A stretch of DNA of 24,031 bases from Candidatus Levybacteria bacterium RIFCSPLOWO2_01_FULL_42_15 (GTDB taxonomy: Bacteria; Patescibacteriota; Microgenomatia; Levybacterales; UBA12049): NCBI GenBank assembly GCA_001784055.1, contig MFOZ01000025.1, positions 1,138 to 25,168 of the forward strand. The letters are read 5' to 3'. Both the position numbers and the translations under genes were made by a program. Below the pieces are notes generated by a model. It was not told the DNA's origin and ran no database searches. It worked only from the letters and a program-made list of their open reading frames with translations. Shown piece by piece: positions 5,895 to 12,695 of this stretch (the first letter of the stretch is position 1; each line of letters begins with the position of its first letter).

Positions 5895-7672
5895 TAGGAG
5901 ATTTTTTTGCAAGCATTCTTTTTTATGCGCTTCCTATTCTTACCGGGAGGATATTCGTGCGCAATCTGTTCTACGCGTGGGTGGTAGGAAGTCTTCTATG
6001 GTTTTTTTTCGTGGGTGTTCTTTCTTTCCTCCACGGCGTATTTCCCGTTATTTCATTTTCTGCAACTATCCGAATAGTTGCATTCTTAGTCTTTTTGGTA
6101 AACATTGTGCATTTTATCTATTCATTGCGTCAGGTGCGGAAAGTACGTTTCTCCCCGGAACTCAAGCCTTTCCTGCTGCTTTCTGTCTTTTCAGCTGTGA
6201 CATATTTCTTGATTTGGAAGGGAAATACGCCGTTCCCCTTACAGCTTAACTGGGATATATATGAACATATGACTCTTGCTCATCTCATTGCAGACGGAAA
6301 GTTTTCTCTTCTTCCGTCTCAGATTTCGGACACGTTTACGTTTAATGGGTATACGCCTTTTTTCCATACCATTCTTGCAATCCCGCGCATTCTTTTTGCA
6401 AGAAACCTCTTAGGCATATTTTGGTGGCTTGAATATTGGCATTATGCTCTTACGATTCTTCTTGCGTATCGGTTTGCAAGGAATATAGTGAGTCCGCTTA
6501 TTGCGTCTCTTGCGGCTGTTTTGTGCGGATTAGTGTTTGAGTCAAGCGTTGTGTACGCTTCTTTCTTTTTTATTCCCCAAACCCTTGCCGCGTTCATAGC
6601 CCTTGGCACGCTTACCTATATTCGTACTCGTCACATGCTTTTATTTTGTTCCTTGCTTGTTCTTGTGATGACTCACTACGCGGTAGGGCTTCTGGGGGTA
6701 CTTGTTGTTGTAGCGTTTCTTCTTGTTTCCCGTTTATCGGTGTTAGGCAAACATGTACGTCTCGCAATTGTGGCAAGCATGGTTCTTTTTGGCGCATCGA
6801 TTGCTCTTCATGCGTTTGGAACCTGGACATTAACCAATAGGGAAGAAGCGCAACACTTCGTTTTTTCCCTAGCAGAAAAGGGAGAATTTATACTCGATTG
6901 GTATGGAATAGCTTTTCCTGTCTTTTTTTCTGTCGGTGCATATGCTTTAATCCGGCATGGAACAAGAGAGCAAAAAATACTTCTTTCTCTTGCGTTTGCA
7001 ATAGGTGCTCTTTCTCTTGCGCCATTTTCCTATGTCCTTAAGTTTTTTGTCCTTGCCCGATATTTTGTCAATATCGTTGTTGCCGTAGGCATAGGATATT
7101 TTCTCTCGGTTCTGTCGGCGAGATTCAAGTTAGCGGCAATTCTGGTAATCCTCGCAAGTTTTTTTATCGTGTTCTACCAGAATCGGTTTCTCTACGTATA
7201 TCCTCTCTATTTTAAGGGAGTTTTTTCTCATGTCTCAAAAGAAGAGCTCGCGGCGGGAGAGTTTCTTGCGCCTTACGCAAGAAAAGGATTTATGATAAGC
7301 GATCCCTCAACACAGTATATTCTTGAGGCGATATCGGGCATAAACAGTCAGGGAGGAGCATACGCAAATCAAGTAACAAGAGAAACGCTCGTCTCCTTTA
7401 ACCTTCTCGGTGATCCTTCTTCTGAGCTTCTCAGGCTGAATCGTATTCAAGACAAGATAGAAACAAGAAAAAGTCAAGTCCTTCTTGTGTTAAGTGGGCG
7501 TTTTTTCGCCTGGCAAAGGATGGATCAAAAAGCAAAAGAAAGTTTTTCTCAAAATATTTGGAGGCCTCAAGTGCTCTCGCTTGCCGATCGCATGATAATT
7601 GATTCATTTTTAGATCAGTCCGGGCTTAGCGTGTTGTACCAAAATGATGAGATGGTGATTATCCCGCTATGA
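5891..7672 (+). CDS. Polytopic membrane protein, GT-C glycosyltransferase-like
   Basis: A 593-residue protein with about 12 or more membrane segments between residues 1 and 440 and a soluble C-terminal domain (about 440-593). After the third or fourth segment, NWDIYEHM (120-127) followed by a P-S-Q-I-S-D...Y-T-P-F-F-H stretch resembles the acidic first external loop of GT-C enzymes, which use lipid-linked sugars outside the membrane. No specific family can be named. Overlaps of 4 bases with both neighbours (ATGA) indicate translational coupling. The neighbouring lipid-sugar synthase-like gene at 4438 would be a fitting donor supplier. A flippase or polymerase is the main alternative. Confidence 0.75.
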   Translation: MIGDFFASILFYALPILTGRIFVRNLFYAWVVGSLLWFFFVGVLSFLHGVFPVISFSATIRIVAFLVFLVNIVHFIYSLRQVRKVRFSPELKPFLLLSVFSAVTYFLIWKGNTPFPLQLNWDIYEHMTLAHLIADGKFSLLPSQISDTFTFNGYTPFFHTILAIPRILFARNLLGIFWWLEYWHYALTILLAYRFARNIVSPLIASLAAVLCGLVFESSVVYASFFFIPQTLAAFIALGTLTYIRTRHMLLFCSLLVLVMTHYAVGLLGVLVVVAFLLVSRLSVLGKHVRLAIVASMVLFGASIALHAFGTWTLTNREEAQHFVFSLAEKGEFILDWYGIAFPVFFSVGAYALIRHGTREQKILLSLAFAIGALSLAPFSYVLKFFVLARYFVNIVVAVGIGYFLSVLSARFKLAAILVILASFFIVFYQNRFLYVYPLYFKGVFSHVSKEELAAGEFLAPYARKGFMISDPSTQYILEAISGINSQGGAYANQVTRETLVSFNLLGDPSSELLRLNRIQDKIETRKSQVLLVLSGRFFAWQRMDQKAKESFSQNIWRPQVLSLADRMIIDSFLDQSGLSVLYQNDEMVIIPL

Positions 7673-8787
7673 GAATTCTTGTAGTAACGCCATTTTTCTA
7701 TCCCCATGTGGGGGGAAGCCAGAGTTACATGGAGGATTTGTACGCATACGTTCTTTCTTCCCACAAAGACGTACGTGTTGATGTCTTGTGCTATAACACG
7801 CTTGGTTCCCCCAAAACGCAAACGTATAAGCGAATAAGAATCATACGCATTTCGTGCTGGAATATTCTTACAGACCAATTCTGTATTCCTCACCCTTTTG
7901 AGCTTATTTCTTTTCTTTTTTCCCATCGGAGTTCCTATGATCTTATTCACGCTTCCACGCGATTTTTTGATTCGTCCTTGTGGACACCTTTATGGGCAAA
8001 AATTATTGGTGTTCCTTGTATTCTCACGGATCATTGCGTCGGGCATCCCATCCACAAGAACCTTCTTATTGGGCACATTGCCACATTGATCGATAATACG
8101 CTTGTACGAGTTAGTCTTCAGGCGTATGATCGTGTTTTTGCCACCAGTAAGGCAGCGCAGTCGTTTCTTAAAAAAACATTTGGCATTAACGCAAAGGTGC
8201 ATTATGCAGGAGTTGATACTACGTTTTTTACGCCTTCAGAAAAAAGAACGTCAAGAAAGATACGGGTAGTATACGCGGGAAGAATGATCGGCTCAAAAGG
8301 AGTTGAGGAGCTTTTTGAAACGGCAAAGAAGATGCCCTTTTTACAGTGGATATTCGTAGGGCCCGGCACACTTGAAAAACAGTTGCAGAGAAGGGTTCAA
8401 AACGAAGACCTTAACCACATACGAATACGGGGAGAAGTGGACAAACGCACCCTTGCTCGTATTCTTTCCTGCTCGGATATATTTGTGCATCCATCATTCC
8501 ATCATGAAGGGTTTCCCGGGATACTTCTTGAGGCGGGAGCATCAAAGCTTGCCGTTATCGCAACCGATGTAGGAGGATCAAAGGAGATTGTCATTCCCAA
8601 CAAAACGGGGATTCTTATTCCTCCAAAAGATCAAGATGCTTTACAAAAGGCAGTTATGCATCTTGTGGGCAATAAAATGCTTCGTAAGAATCTTGCCACT
8701 GCTTTGTATAACCACGTTCGCAAACATTTTGACGTAAAAAAGACAAGCGAGCAATTTATTGCGTCTTTGCTCCCCGCGCGTCAATAA
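7669..8787 (+). CDS. GT4-family glycosyltransferase (GT-B fold)
   Basis: A 372-residue enzyme. The N-terminal Rossmann domain opens ILVVTPFFYPHVGGSQ, the usual glycine-rich acceptor loop. The C-terminal domain holds VYAGRMIGSKGVEEL (201-215) and the EX7E motif E280-G-F-P-G-I-L-L-E288, which binds the nucleotide-sugar donor. Length and motifs are typical of retaining GT4 enzymes that build surface polysaccharide or glycolipid. It acts in the cytoplasm, probably at the membrane. Last gene of the 5226 operon, starting inside the previous stop (ATGA). Its last 32 bases overlap the convergent gene at 8756. Confidence 0.9.
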   Translation: MRILVVTPFFYPHVGGSQSYMEDLYAYVLSSHKDVRVDVLCYNTLGSPKTQTYKRIRIIRISCWNILTDQFCIPHPFELISFLFSHRSSYDLIHASTRFFDSSLWTPLWAKIIGVPCILTDHCVGHPIHKNLLIGHIATLIDNTLVRVSLQAYDRVFATSKAAQSFLKKTFGINAKVHYAGVDTTFFTPSEKRTSRKIRVVYAGRMIGSKGVEELFETAKKMPFLQWIFVGPGTLEKQLQRRVQNEDLNHIRIRGEVDKRTLARILSCSDIFVHPSFHHEGFPGILLEAGASKLAVIATDVGGSKEIVIPNKTGILIPPKDQDALQKAVMHLVGNKMLRKNLATALYNHVRKHFDVKKTSEQFIASLLPARQ

Positions 8788-10042
8788 TATTAGTATTATG
8801 GTCTGGTTCATCGTGAGGACCAAATGATACGGTAGAGACAGGATCTCCTCTCACGATTTTCCATACGGCAACAAGTTGTCCGTTGTCCGGAAGAAGCACT
8901 CCCGCACTACCCTCATGATTCGTAATGATAACAAGAGGTTTTCCTTGCCCGTCCATTAAGGGCTTACCTGTTTCAGGATTAAACAACCGGACACGTGCTC
9001 CCGGAGACGTTTTAATCCACATTGCAACCGGATACAGCTGCCCGGTTTTTTGACTTTTTTTGTAATCATTAAGGTTGGATTCAGCGGTCATAACTCCCAC
9101 GCGAATTGTTGCATTTTTATGACCTTCATCAATCTCAATAGTCGCTTCTCCTGATTTTTCATTAGGTATAAATGATGCATTATCTGATCCGTCAAGAAGA
9201 GATACGCCCCAGCTCCATACACCGCCCCAGCCGTTTTCCTGATTGAACAATGCCGTGTTATGAATCGGATGAAAATACTCTTTTTTTGGATTTTGGCCCA
9301 AGGGAATACTTCCCATGTCAGGAGCATTTAAGGAGGCAGGACGTCTTTTTATAAATGGCAGCATTTCTTCCTCTTCTGCAACAGGCGTTGGTGCTTCTCC
9401 TTTTGGCGCTGCTTTTTTAGGAAGGGTGCCCGGGCGCGCTTCCGGAACGTTGAGGACAATAGAGAGATTGCCTTCAGGGTCGATCGCTTGTTGCAAAACT
9501 TTATTCCAGGTAATCTGTCCTTCTACGGTACGACCAATAGCAATAGCGCCAACTACAGCGAGCGGCTTCATTGGTTTCTCCGCTCGCGCAGACGCTGCTT
9601 GCAAACGGGCATGTTCTTCCTGAATAAATCTAAAAACATCGTCTATCCGTTCCTCATACGTGTTTCCTGCGGACACAAGGAGGTTTGTATCAACCGATTG
9701 CTTTCCTGGTACTACTATCTCAAGTTCGGTATGCGTTATGTTTGCCATTGCCAAAAGGGTTGTTAGTCCTTCAGGATTACTATAGACATTGCCAAATGCC
9801 TGCAATGCGCCTTGAGTAGTAAAAACAGCAGCTTGGCCGGGCTGAAGCAATAGAGCAAAATGTTTATTTTCGTCATCATCTGTCCATACTCGTTCGAATT
9901 GAGGTGGTTTTGGATCTGTCTCTGCGGAAACAGGACGTTCTTCGCCACTTAAAACGCCTGTTGCTATCGCCACACTAATTTTACTAGCATTTCTTCTGGT
10001 AACAAGATGTTGCATGAGACTTTCGATCGGATTTCTTGTCAT
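8756..10042 (-). CDS. Unknown 428-residue protein, partner of DUF11 protein
   Basis: No family recognised. The N-terminus has TRRNASK and a short hydrophobic run, too weak to call a signal peptide. Residues about 60-200 look like an alpha/beta domain; 205-240 is a Pro/Ala/Glu/Lys-rich linker (for example PKKAAPKGEAPTPV); 240-428 looks strand-rich with Trp/Gly motifs such as GWGGVWSWG and a possible carbohydrate- or beta-sandwich-type fold. It starts 19 bases after the stop of the DUF11 gene, so the two form an operon. The ATG at 10042 is the first in frame; MQHLV at residue 10 is an alternative. The 3' end overlaps the convergent GT4 gene. Whether it is exported is unclear. Confidence 0.75.
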   Translation of the reverse strand: MTRNPIESLMQHLVTRRNASKISVAIATGVLSGEERPVSAETDPKPPQFERVWTDDDENKHFALLLQPGQAAVFTTQGALQAFGNVYSNPEGLTTLLAMANITHTELEIVVPGKQSVDTNLLVSAGNTYEERIDDVFRFIQEEHARLQAASARAEKPMKPLAVVGAIAIGRTVEGQITWNKVLQQAIDPEGNLSIVLNVPEARPGTLPKKAAPKGEAPTPVAEEEEMLPFIKRRPASLNAPDMGSIPLGQNPKKEYFHPIHNTALFNQENGWGGVWSWGVSLLDGSDNASFIPNEKSGEATIEIDEGHKNATIRVGVMTAESNLNDYKKSQKTGQLYPVAMWIKTSPGARVRLFNPETGKPLMDGQGKPLVIITNHEGSAGVLLPDNGQLVAVWKIVRGDPVSTVSFGPHDEPDHNTNIIDARGAKTQ

Positions 10043-10061
10043 AGGATTATCTCATCTCTTT

Positions 10062-10748
10062 TCAATTATAGTTATGAACATGTTTTGACACTTTTCTTAG
10101 CATAAGTCCCGCAATACCCATGGGAAAAAGCGCAAAAAGAGGGAGCATCTCCGGCCCTGTGGGAGGAATGAGTTTAATCGTTGTCTTTTCAATGCAAAAC
10201 TGCGCGTTATCTTTGAAGATACCGAGGTCTTTTGCAGTTGCGGTTGCTTGGTTTACCACACACACGATATTTTTGTCTTTCGGAAGAGCGCTTGCGGAGG
10301 CGACTTTCCCTCGCACGGTAAAGGTTTTAGATTCGTTGGGATTAAGCGTATTGGCTTTTATGGTCACCGTTTGAGAACGTGCATCAAAGGCGCCATCGCC
10401 TTTTGCAAAGTACACATATTGAGGAAGAGTATCTTTTACCTCAATATTTGAAAGGCGCGATTCTGCGTTACTTTTTACGGTAATTTTGAAGGTCACAATC
10501 GATCCGGGAGTATATTTTGCGTCGTTTATACCCAGATAATCTACCGGTTGATTTGTCGCAGGATTGATGACTGTTTTGTTTATCAAAAGATCGGCAACTT
10601 GCATACAAGTTTGTCCTCCGCCATAGATTAATCTGCAGGTAATTGCAGCGTGAGCTTTTGAAGGAAAGAGTGATACAGTAAGCACAATAAATACAAAAAA
10701 AGAAATACTGATGCAATAGAGCAGGTATGGTGTTCGGAAATGTACCAT
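10062..10748 (-). CDS. Secreted DUF11-domain surface protein (second copy)
   Basis: A 228-residue paralogue of the protein at 2293-2982. An N-terminal signal or membrane segment (about 10-34, ending AHA) is followed by CRLIYGGGQTC, a DUF11 sandwich with IEVKDTLPQYVYFAKGDGAF and LNPNESKTFTVRGKV, and a C-terminal PPTGPEMLP, hydrophobic span and basic end. This TGP-E form is closer to a sorting signal than the first copy. Two to four conserved cysteines may form disulfides. Upstream, its promoter is flanked by an 8-bp inverted repeat. Expected on the outer surface. Confidence 0.8.
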   Translation of the reverse strand: MVHFRTPYLLYCISISFFVFIVLTVSLFPSKAHAAITCRLIYGGGQTCMQVADLLINKTVINPATNQPVDYLGINDAKYTPGSIVTFKITVKSNAESRLSNIEVKDTLPQYVYFAKGDGAFDARSQTVTIKANTLNPNESKTFTVRGKVASASALPKDKNIVCVVNQATATAKDLGIFKDNAQFCIEKTTIKLIPPTGPEMLPLFALFPMGIAGLMLRKVSKHVHNYN

Positions 10749-10757
10749 AAATAAATA

Positions 10758-10795
10758 ACGCTTGTCAATAGCTTTGTAATTATATACACAAGCGT
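10758..10795. repeat. Perfect 8-bp inverted repeat across the DUF11 promoter
   Basis: ACGCTTGT (10758-10765) and ACAAGCGT (10788-10795), 22 bases apart. Arm centres are 30 bp apart, about three helical turns. One arm lies between -35 and -10, the other just downstream of the start site, as expected of a repressor site. Confidence 0.5.
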
Positions 10796-10806
10796 AGTTT
10801 ATGCAA
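10779..10806 (-). promoter_or_regulatory. Promoter of the second DUF11 operon
   Basis: Minus strand TTGCAT (10801-10806), a 16-bp spacer, TATAAT (10779-10784); leader about 25-30 bases. A better -35 (TTGACA, 10763-10768) also exists, but its -10 would fall inside the coding start, so it is not preferred. Confidence 0.5.
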
Positions 10807-10822
10807 GGGCACCTTACAGTAT

Positions 10823-10851
10823 TTGACTTGGAGGGCTCATTTTGGTACTCT
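10823..10851 (+). promoter_or_regulatory. Promoter of the LysM/M23 gene
   Basis: TTGACT (10823-10828), a 17-bp spacer, TACTCT (10846-10851). The predicted start site near 10858 rules out the in-frame TTG at 10842 as the start codon and leaves a leader of about 5 bases before the ATG at 10863. Confidence 0.55.
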
Positions 10852-10862
10852 CATTCCTGCCC

Positions 10863-11990
10863 ATGAAATACGCATTATACGTATTGTCCTCTGTTAAAAA
10901 GATTCCCTACAGAACTTTTTTTAAGCTTTTTGGGGAGTTTCTTGCGTTTTTAAGCCTCTACGCTCACAAGCAGGCCGTCAGGTGGTTTATTGTGTTTGAG
11001 AAGAACAAGAATACGCTCGTTCACATCTTTATTATGAAACGCGGTCGTTATAATCGGCCGTTTCTTCATGTTGCCGCGCTTATGGTTTTGGGGATAGGGA
11101 TTATAATAGCGCCGTTTCTTGCGGACACCTATCCTTTGTTTATCGGCCGTTCTCCCATAGAATTTGCGTCTCCTTCAGAGGAACAGTCCATACAGGTTGA
11201 CGCGGATGTATTCCAGACAAGCGTTTCCCAAAAGCCGCGAGATAAGACTGAAACGTATACCGTGCAAAAAGGAGATACCCTTTCCACCATTGCCCAAAAA
11301 TTTAGCATCTCGGTTGATACTATCAAGTGGGCAAATAATTTAACAGGAGACAATCTTACCGTGGGGGATACGCTAAAAATACTTTCGGTCACCGGAATCA
11401 TTCATAAGGTATCAAAAGGTGATTCAGTATATACAATTGCTAAGAAATATGACACACATCCTCAAGCAATTGTTGATTTCCCATTTAATGAATTTGCTAA
11501 TCCTGAAACATTTTCTCTCGTAGAAGGGCAGACCCTTGTGGTTCCGGATGGGGTTAAGCCGGAAGAGAAGCCGGTATTTAAGAGACAAGTGTATATCGCG
11601 CAAGGTCCTGTCTCTGTTTCCGCCGCGGGCTTTACCTGGCCTTTAAGAGGACTGATTAGTCAATTTGCCGCTTGGTATCATATGGCGCTTGATATTACAG
11701 CGCCCATTGGGTCACCCATTGTTGCCGGTCAAAACGGGACGGTAATAAAAGCGTTGTCTGGAGCGTGGGATGGGGGATATGGAACGAATATAGAAATTGC
11801 GAATTCAGAAGGATATTCAACGCTGTACGCGCACCTTTCGGGACTTAACGTGGGGGTGGGCGATGAGGTTACCGCGGGACAAACCGTGATTGGATGGGTG
11901 GGAGTTACCGGCAGAACCACCGGATCGCACTTGCATTTTGAGATCAGAAGAAACGGCGTGCTCGTTAATCCACTTTCGTATTTGCAGTAA
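10863..11990 (+). CDS. LysM-domain M23 (LytM-type) peptidoglycan endopeptidase
   Basis: A 375-residue envelope enzyme that cuts peptidoglycan cross-bridges. A basic cytoplasmic N-terminus and one membrane segment (68-87) anchor it; two LysM domains follow (about 131-174, opening YTVQKGDTLSTIAQKF, and 180-228). The M23 domain is at 259-375 with zinc ligands in H273-x3-D277 and H356-L-H358, plus catalytic-site H324 (YAHLS). All key residues are present, so it should be active. The ATG at 10863 fits the promoter; an internal Met at 58 (MKRGRYNRPF) is a shorter alternative. Likely role: cell separation or wall remodelling. Two tRNA-Ala genes follow on the same strand. Confidence 0.93.
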   Translation: MKYALYVLSSVKKIPYRTFFKLFGEFLAFLSLYAHKQAVRWFIVFEKNKNTLVHIFIMKRGRYNRPFLHVAALMVLGIGIIIAPFLADTYPLFIGRSPIEFASPSEEQSIQVDADVFQTSVSQKPRDKTETYTVQKGDTLSTIAQKFSISVDTIKWANNLTGDNLTVGDTLKILSVTGIIHKVSKGDSVYTIAKKYDTHPQAIVDFPFNEFANPETFSLVEGQTLVVPDGVKPEEKPVFKRQVYIAQGPVSVSAAGFTWPLRGLISQFAAWYHMALDITAPIGSPIVAGQNGTVIKALSGAWDGGYGTNIEIANSEGYSTLYAHLSGLNVGVGDEVTAGQTVIGWVGVTGRTTGSHLHFEIRRNGVLVNPLSYLQ

Positions 11991-12012
11991 CTTTTTCTAT
12001 AACAGTTATAAG

Positions 12013-12021
12013 TGATATAAT
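12013..12021 (+). promoter_or_regulatory. Extended -10 promoter for the tRNA-Ala pair
   Basis: TGATATAAT, a TGn-extended consensus -10 with no clear -35 box, 35 bases before the first tRNA. AT-rich small palindromes surround it. Confidence 0.45.
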
Positions 12022-12055
12022 TGTTATACAAATTATAAGGAAATTTCTTTTGATC

Positions 12056-12126
12056 GGGCCTATAGGTAAGTGGCATACCGATACATTCGCATTGTATAGT
12101 CGCCAGTTCGATTCTGGCTAGGTCCA
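12056..12126 (+). tRNA. tRNA-Ala (anticodon CGC)
   Basis: Full cloverleaf, 71 nt. The acceptor GGGCCTA/TAGGTCC has G3-U70, the alanine identity pair. The D stem is GGTA/TACC with GG in the loop. The anticodon stem ATACA/TGTAT closes loop TTCGCAT, so the anticodon is CGC. The T stem is GCCAG/CTGGC with loop TTCGATT. The discriminator is A and no CCA is encoded. The variable loop is 4 nt. Confidence 0.9.
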
Positions 12127-12157
12127 CAGCTCAGAAAATGGGGCCCCCGTAAAATTT

Positions 12158-12229
12158 GGGCCGGTAGCGTAACGGTAGCGCGCCTCCATGGCATGGAGGA
12201 GGTTGAGAGTTCGAATCTCTTCCGGTCCA
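12158..12229 (+). tRNA. tRNA-Ala (anticodon GGC)
   Basis: Full cloverleaf, 72 nt. The acceptor GGGCCGG/CCGGTCC again has G3-U70. The D stem is GCG/CGC (plus a T-G pair). The anticodon stem CCTCC/GGAGG closes loop ATGGCAT, so the anticodon is GGC. The T stem GAGAG/CTCTT contains one G-U pair. The discriminator is A; CCA is not encoded. It lies 31 bases after the first tRNA, so a shared precursor is likely. Confidence 0.92.
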
Positions 12230-12248
12230 CCCGTTCGATAAACCCATG

Positions 12249-12276
12249 GTGGACATCATTTGCCCACTTGCTTTTT
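12249..12276 (+). terminator. Weak terminator after the tRNAs
   Basis: GTGGACA (12249-12255) pairs with TGCCCAC (12261-12267) with one mismatch around TCATT, followed by TTTTT at 12272-12276. Confidence 0.35.
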
Positions 12277-12296
12277 GAAAAATACGGTGTTATACT
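12268..12296 (+). promoter_or_regulatory. Promoter of the zinc-ribbon gene
   Basis: TTGCTT (12268-12273), a 17-bp spacer, TGT-TATACT extended -10 (12288-12296). The start site is near 12303, giving a leader of about 100 nt, the longest in the window. Confidence 0.55.
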
Positions 12297-12324
12297 AAAA
12301 GGGTAAATTCATCCTACTTCGTAC

Positions 12325-12360
12325 CTTTCTCTGGATCCCTTTAGGGGTTAAACAAGAAAG
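12325..12360 (+). promoter_or_regulatory. Stem-loop in the zinc-ribbon mRNA leader
   Basis: Outer stem CTTTCT (12325-12330) with AGAAAG (12355-12360) and inner stem ATCCC/GGGGT with loop TTTA. The strong ribosome-binding site follows 27 bases later. Could be a post-transcriptional control element; no known riboswitch class is recognised. Confidence 0.35.
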
Positions 12361-12387
12361 ATAAATCGCAAGTCAGAGGTGAAAGAG

Positions 12388-12395
12388 GGAGGTGA
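12388..12395 (+). promoter_or_regulatory. Strong ribosome-binding site deciding the start
   Basis: GGAGGTGA, 10 bases before the ATG at 12406. It is the only near-perfect Shine-Dalgarno well placed before a gene in the window, and it rules out the in-frame GTG at 12379. Confidence 0.75.
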
Positions 12396-12405
12396 AACTT
12401 CTAAA

Positions 12406-12690
12406 ATGGATTTTCAAGATCAAACACTTACTTGCAAAGATTGTGGAAACACCTTTGTCTGGAGTGCATCAGAGCAGTCATTCTATCAACAAAAAGGATT
12501 TCAAGCTCCTGTTCGCTGCAGCAATTGCCGAGCAGCCAAAAGATCACGTTTAGACGGTGGAGGAGGCCAAAGCACGCAGCATGAAATTACGTGTGCTTCT
12601 TGTGGAAAGAAAGATACCGTACCATTCGTGCCAAGAGGAGACAAGCCGGTTCTTTGTAGAGATTGCTTTCGAGCAAAAAGAAACGCTTAA
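12406..12690 (+). CDS. Small double zinc-ribbon protein
   Basis: A 94-residue protein with two Cys4 modules. The first has CKDC (10-13) and CSNC (38-41); the second has CASC and CRDC near the C-terminus. The layout resembles the small probable zinc-ribbon proteins common in CPR genomes. Basic residues after each module (RAAKRSR, RAKRNA) suggest nucleic-acid or ribosome contact, but the role is unknown. It has its own promoter, a structured leader of about 100 nt and a strong Shine-Dalgarno, so it is probably highly expressed. Its stop is 5 bases from the convergent stop of the ligase gene, separated by a T7 tract. Confidence 0.85.
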   Translation: MDFQDQTLTCKDCGNTFVWSASEQSFYQQKGFQAPVRCSNCRAAKRSRLDGGGGQSTQHEITCASCGKKDTVPFVPRGDKPVLCRDCFRAKRNA

Positions 12691-12695
12691 TTTTT

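Noticed and set aside
11729..12127. 132-residue minus-strand frame
   Set aside because: Antisense to the M23 gene end and the first tRNA; such frames across tRNA genes are a common artefact.
12144..12152. GGGGCCCCC between the two tRNA genes
   Set aside because: Too short for a stable hairpin with a loop; likely just spacer.
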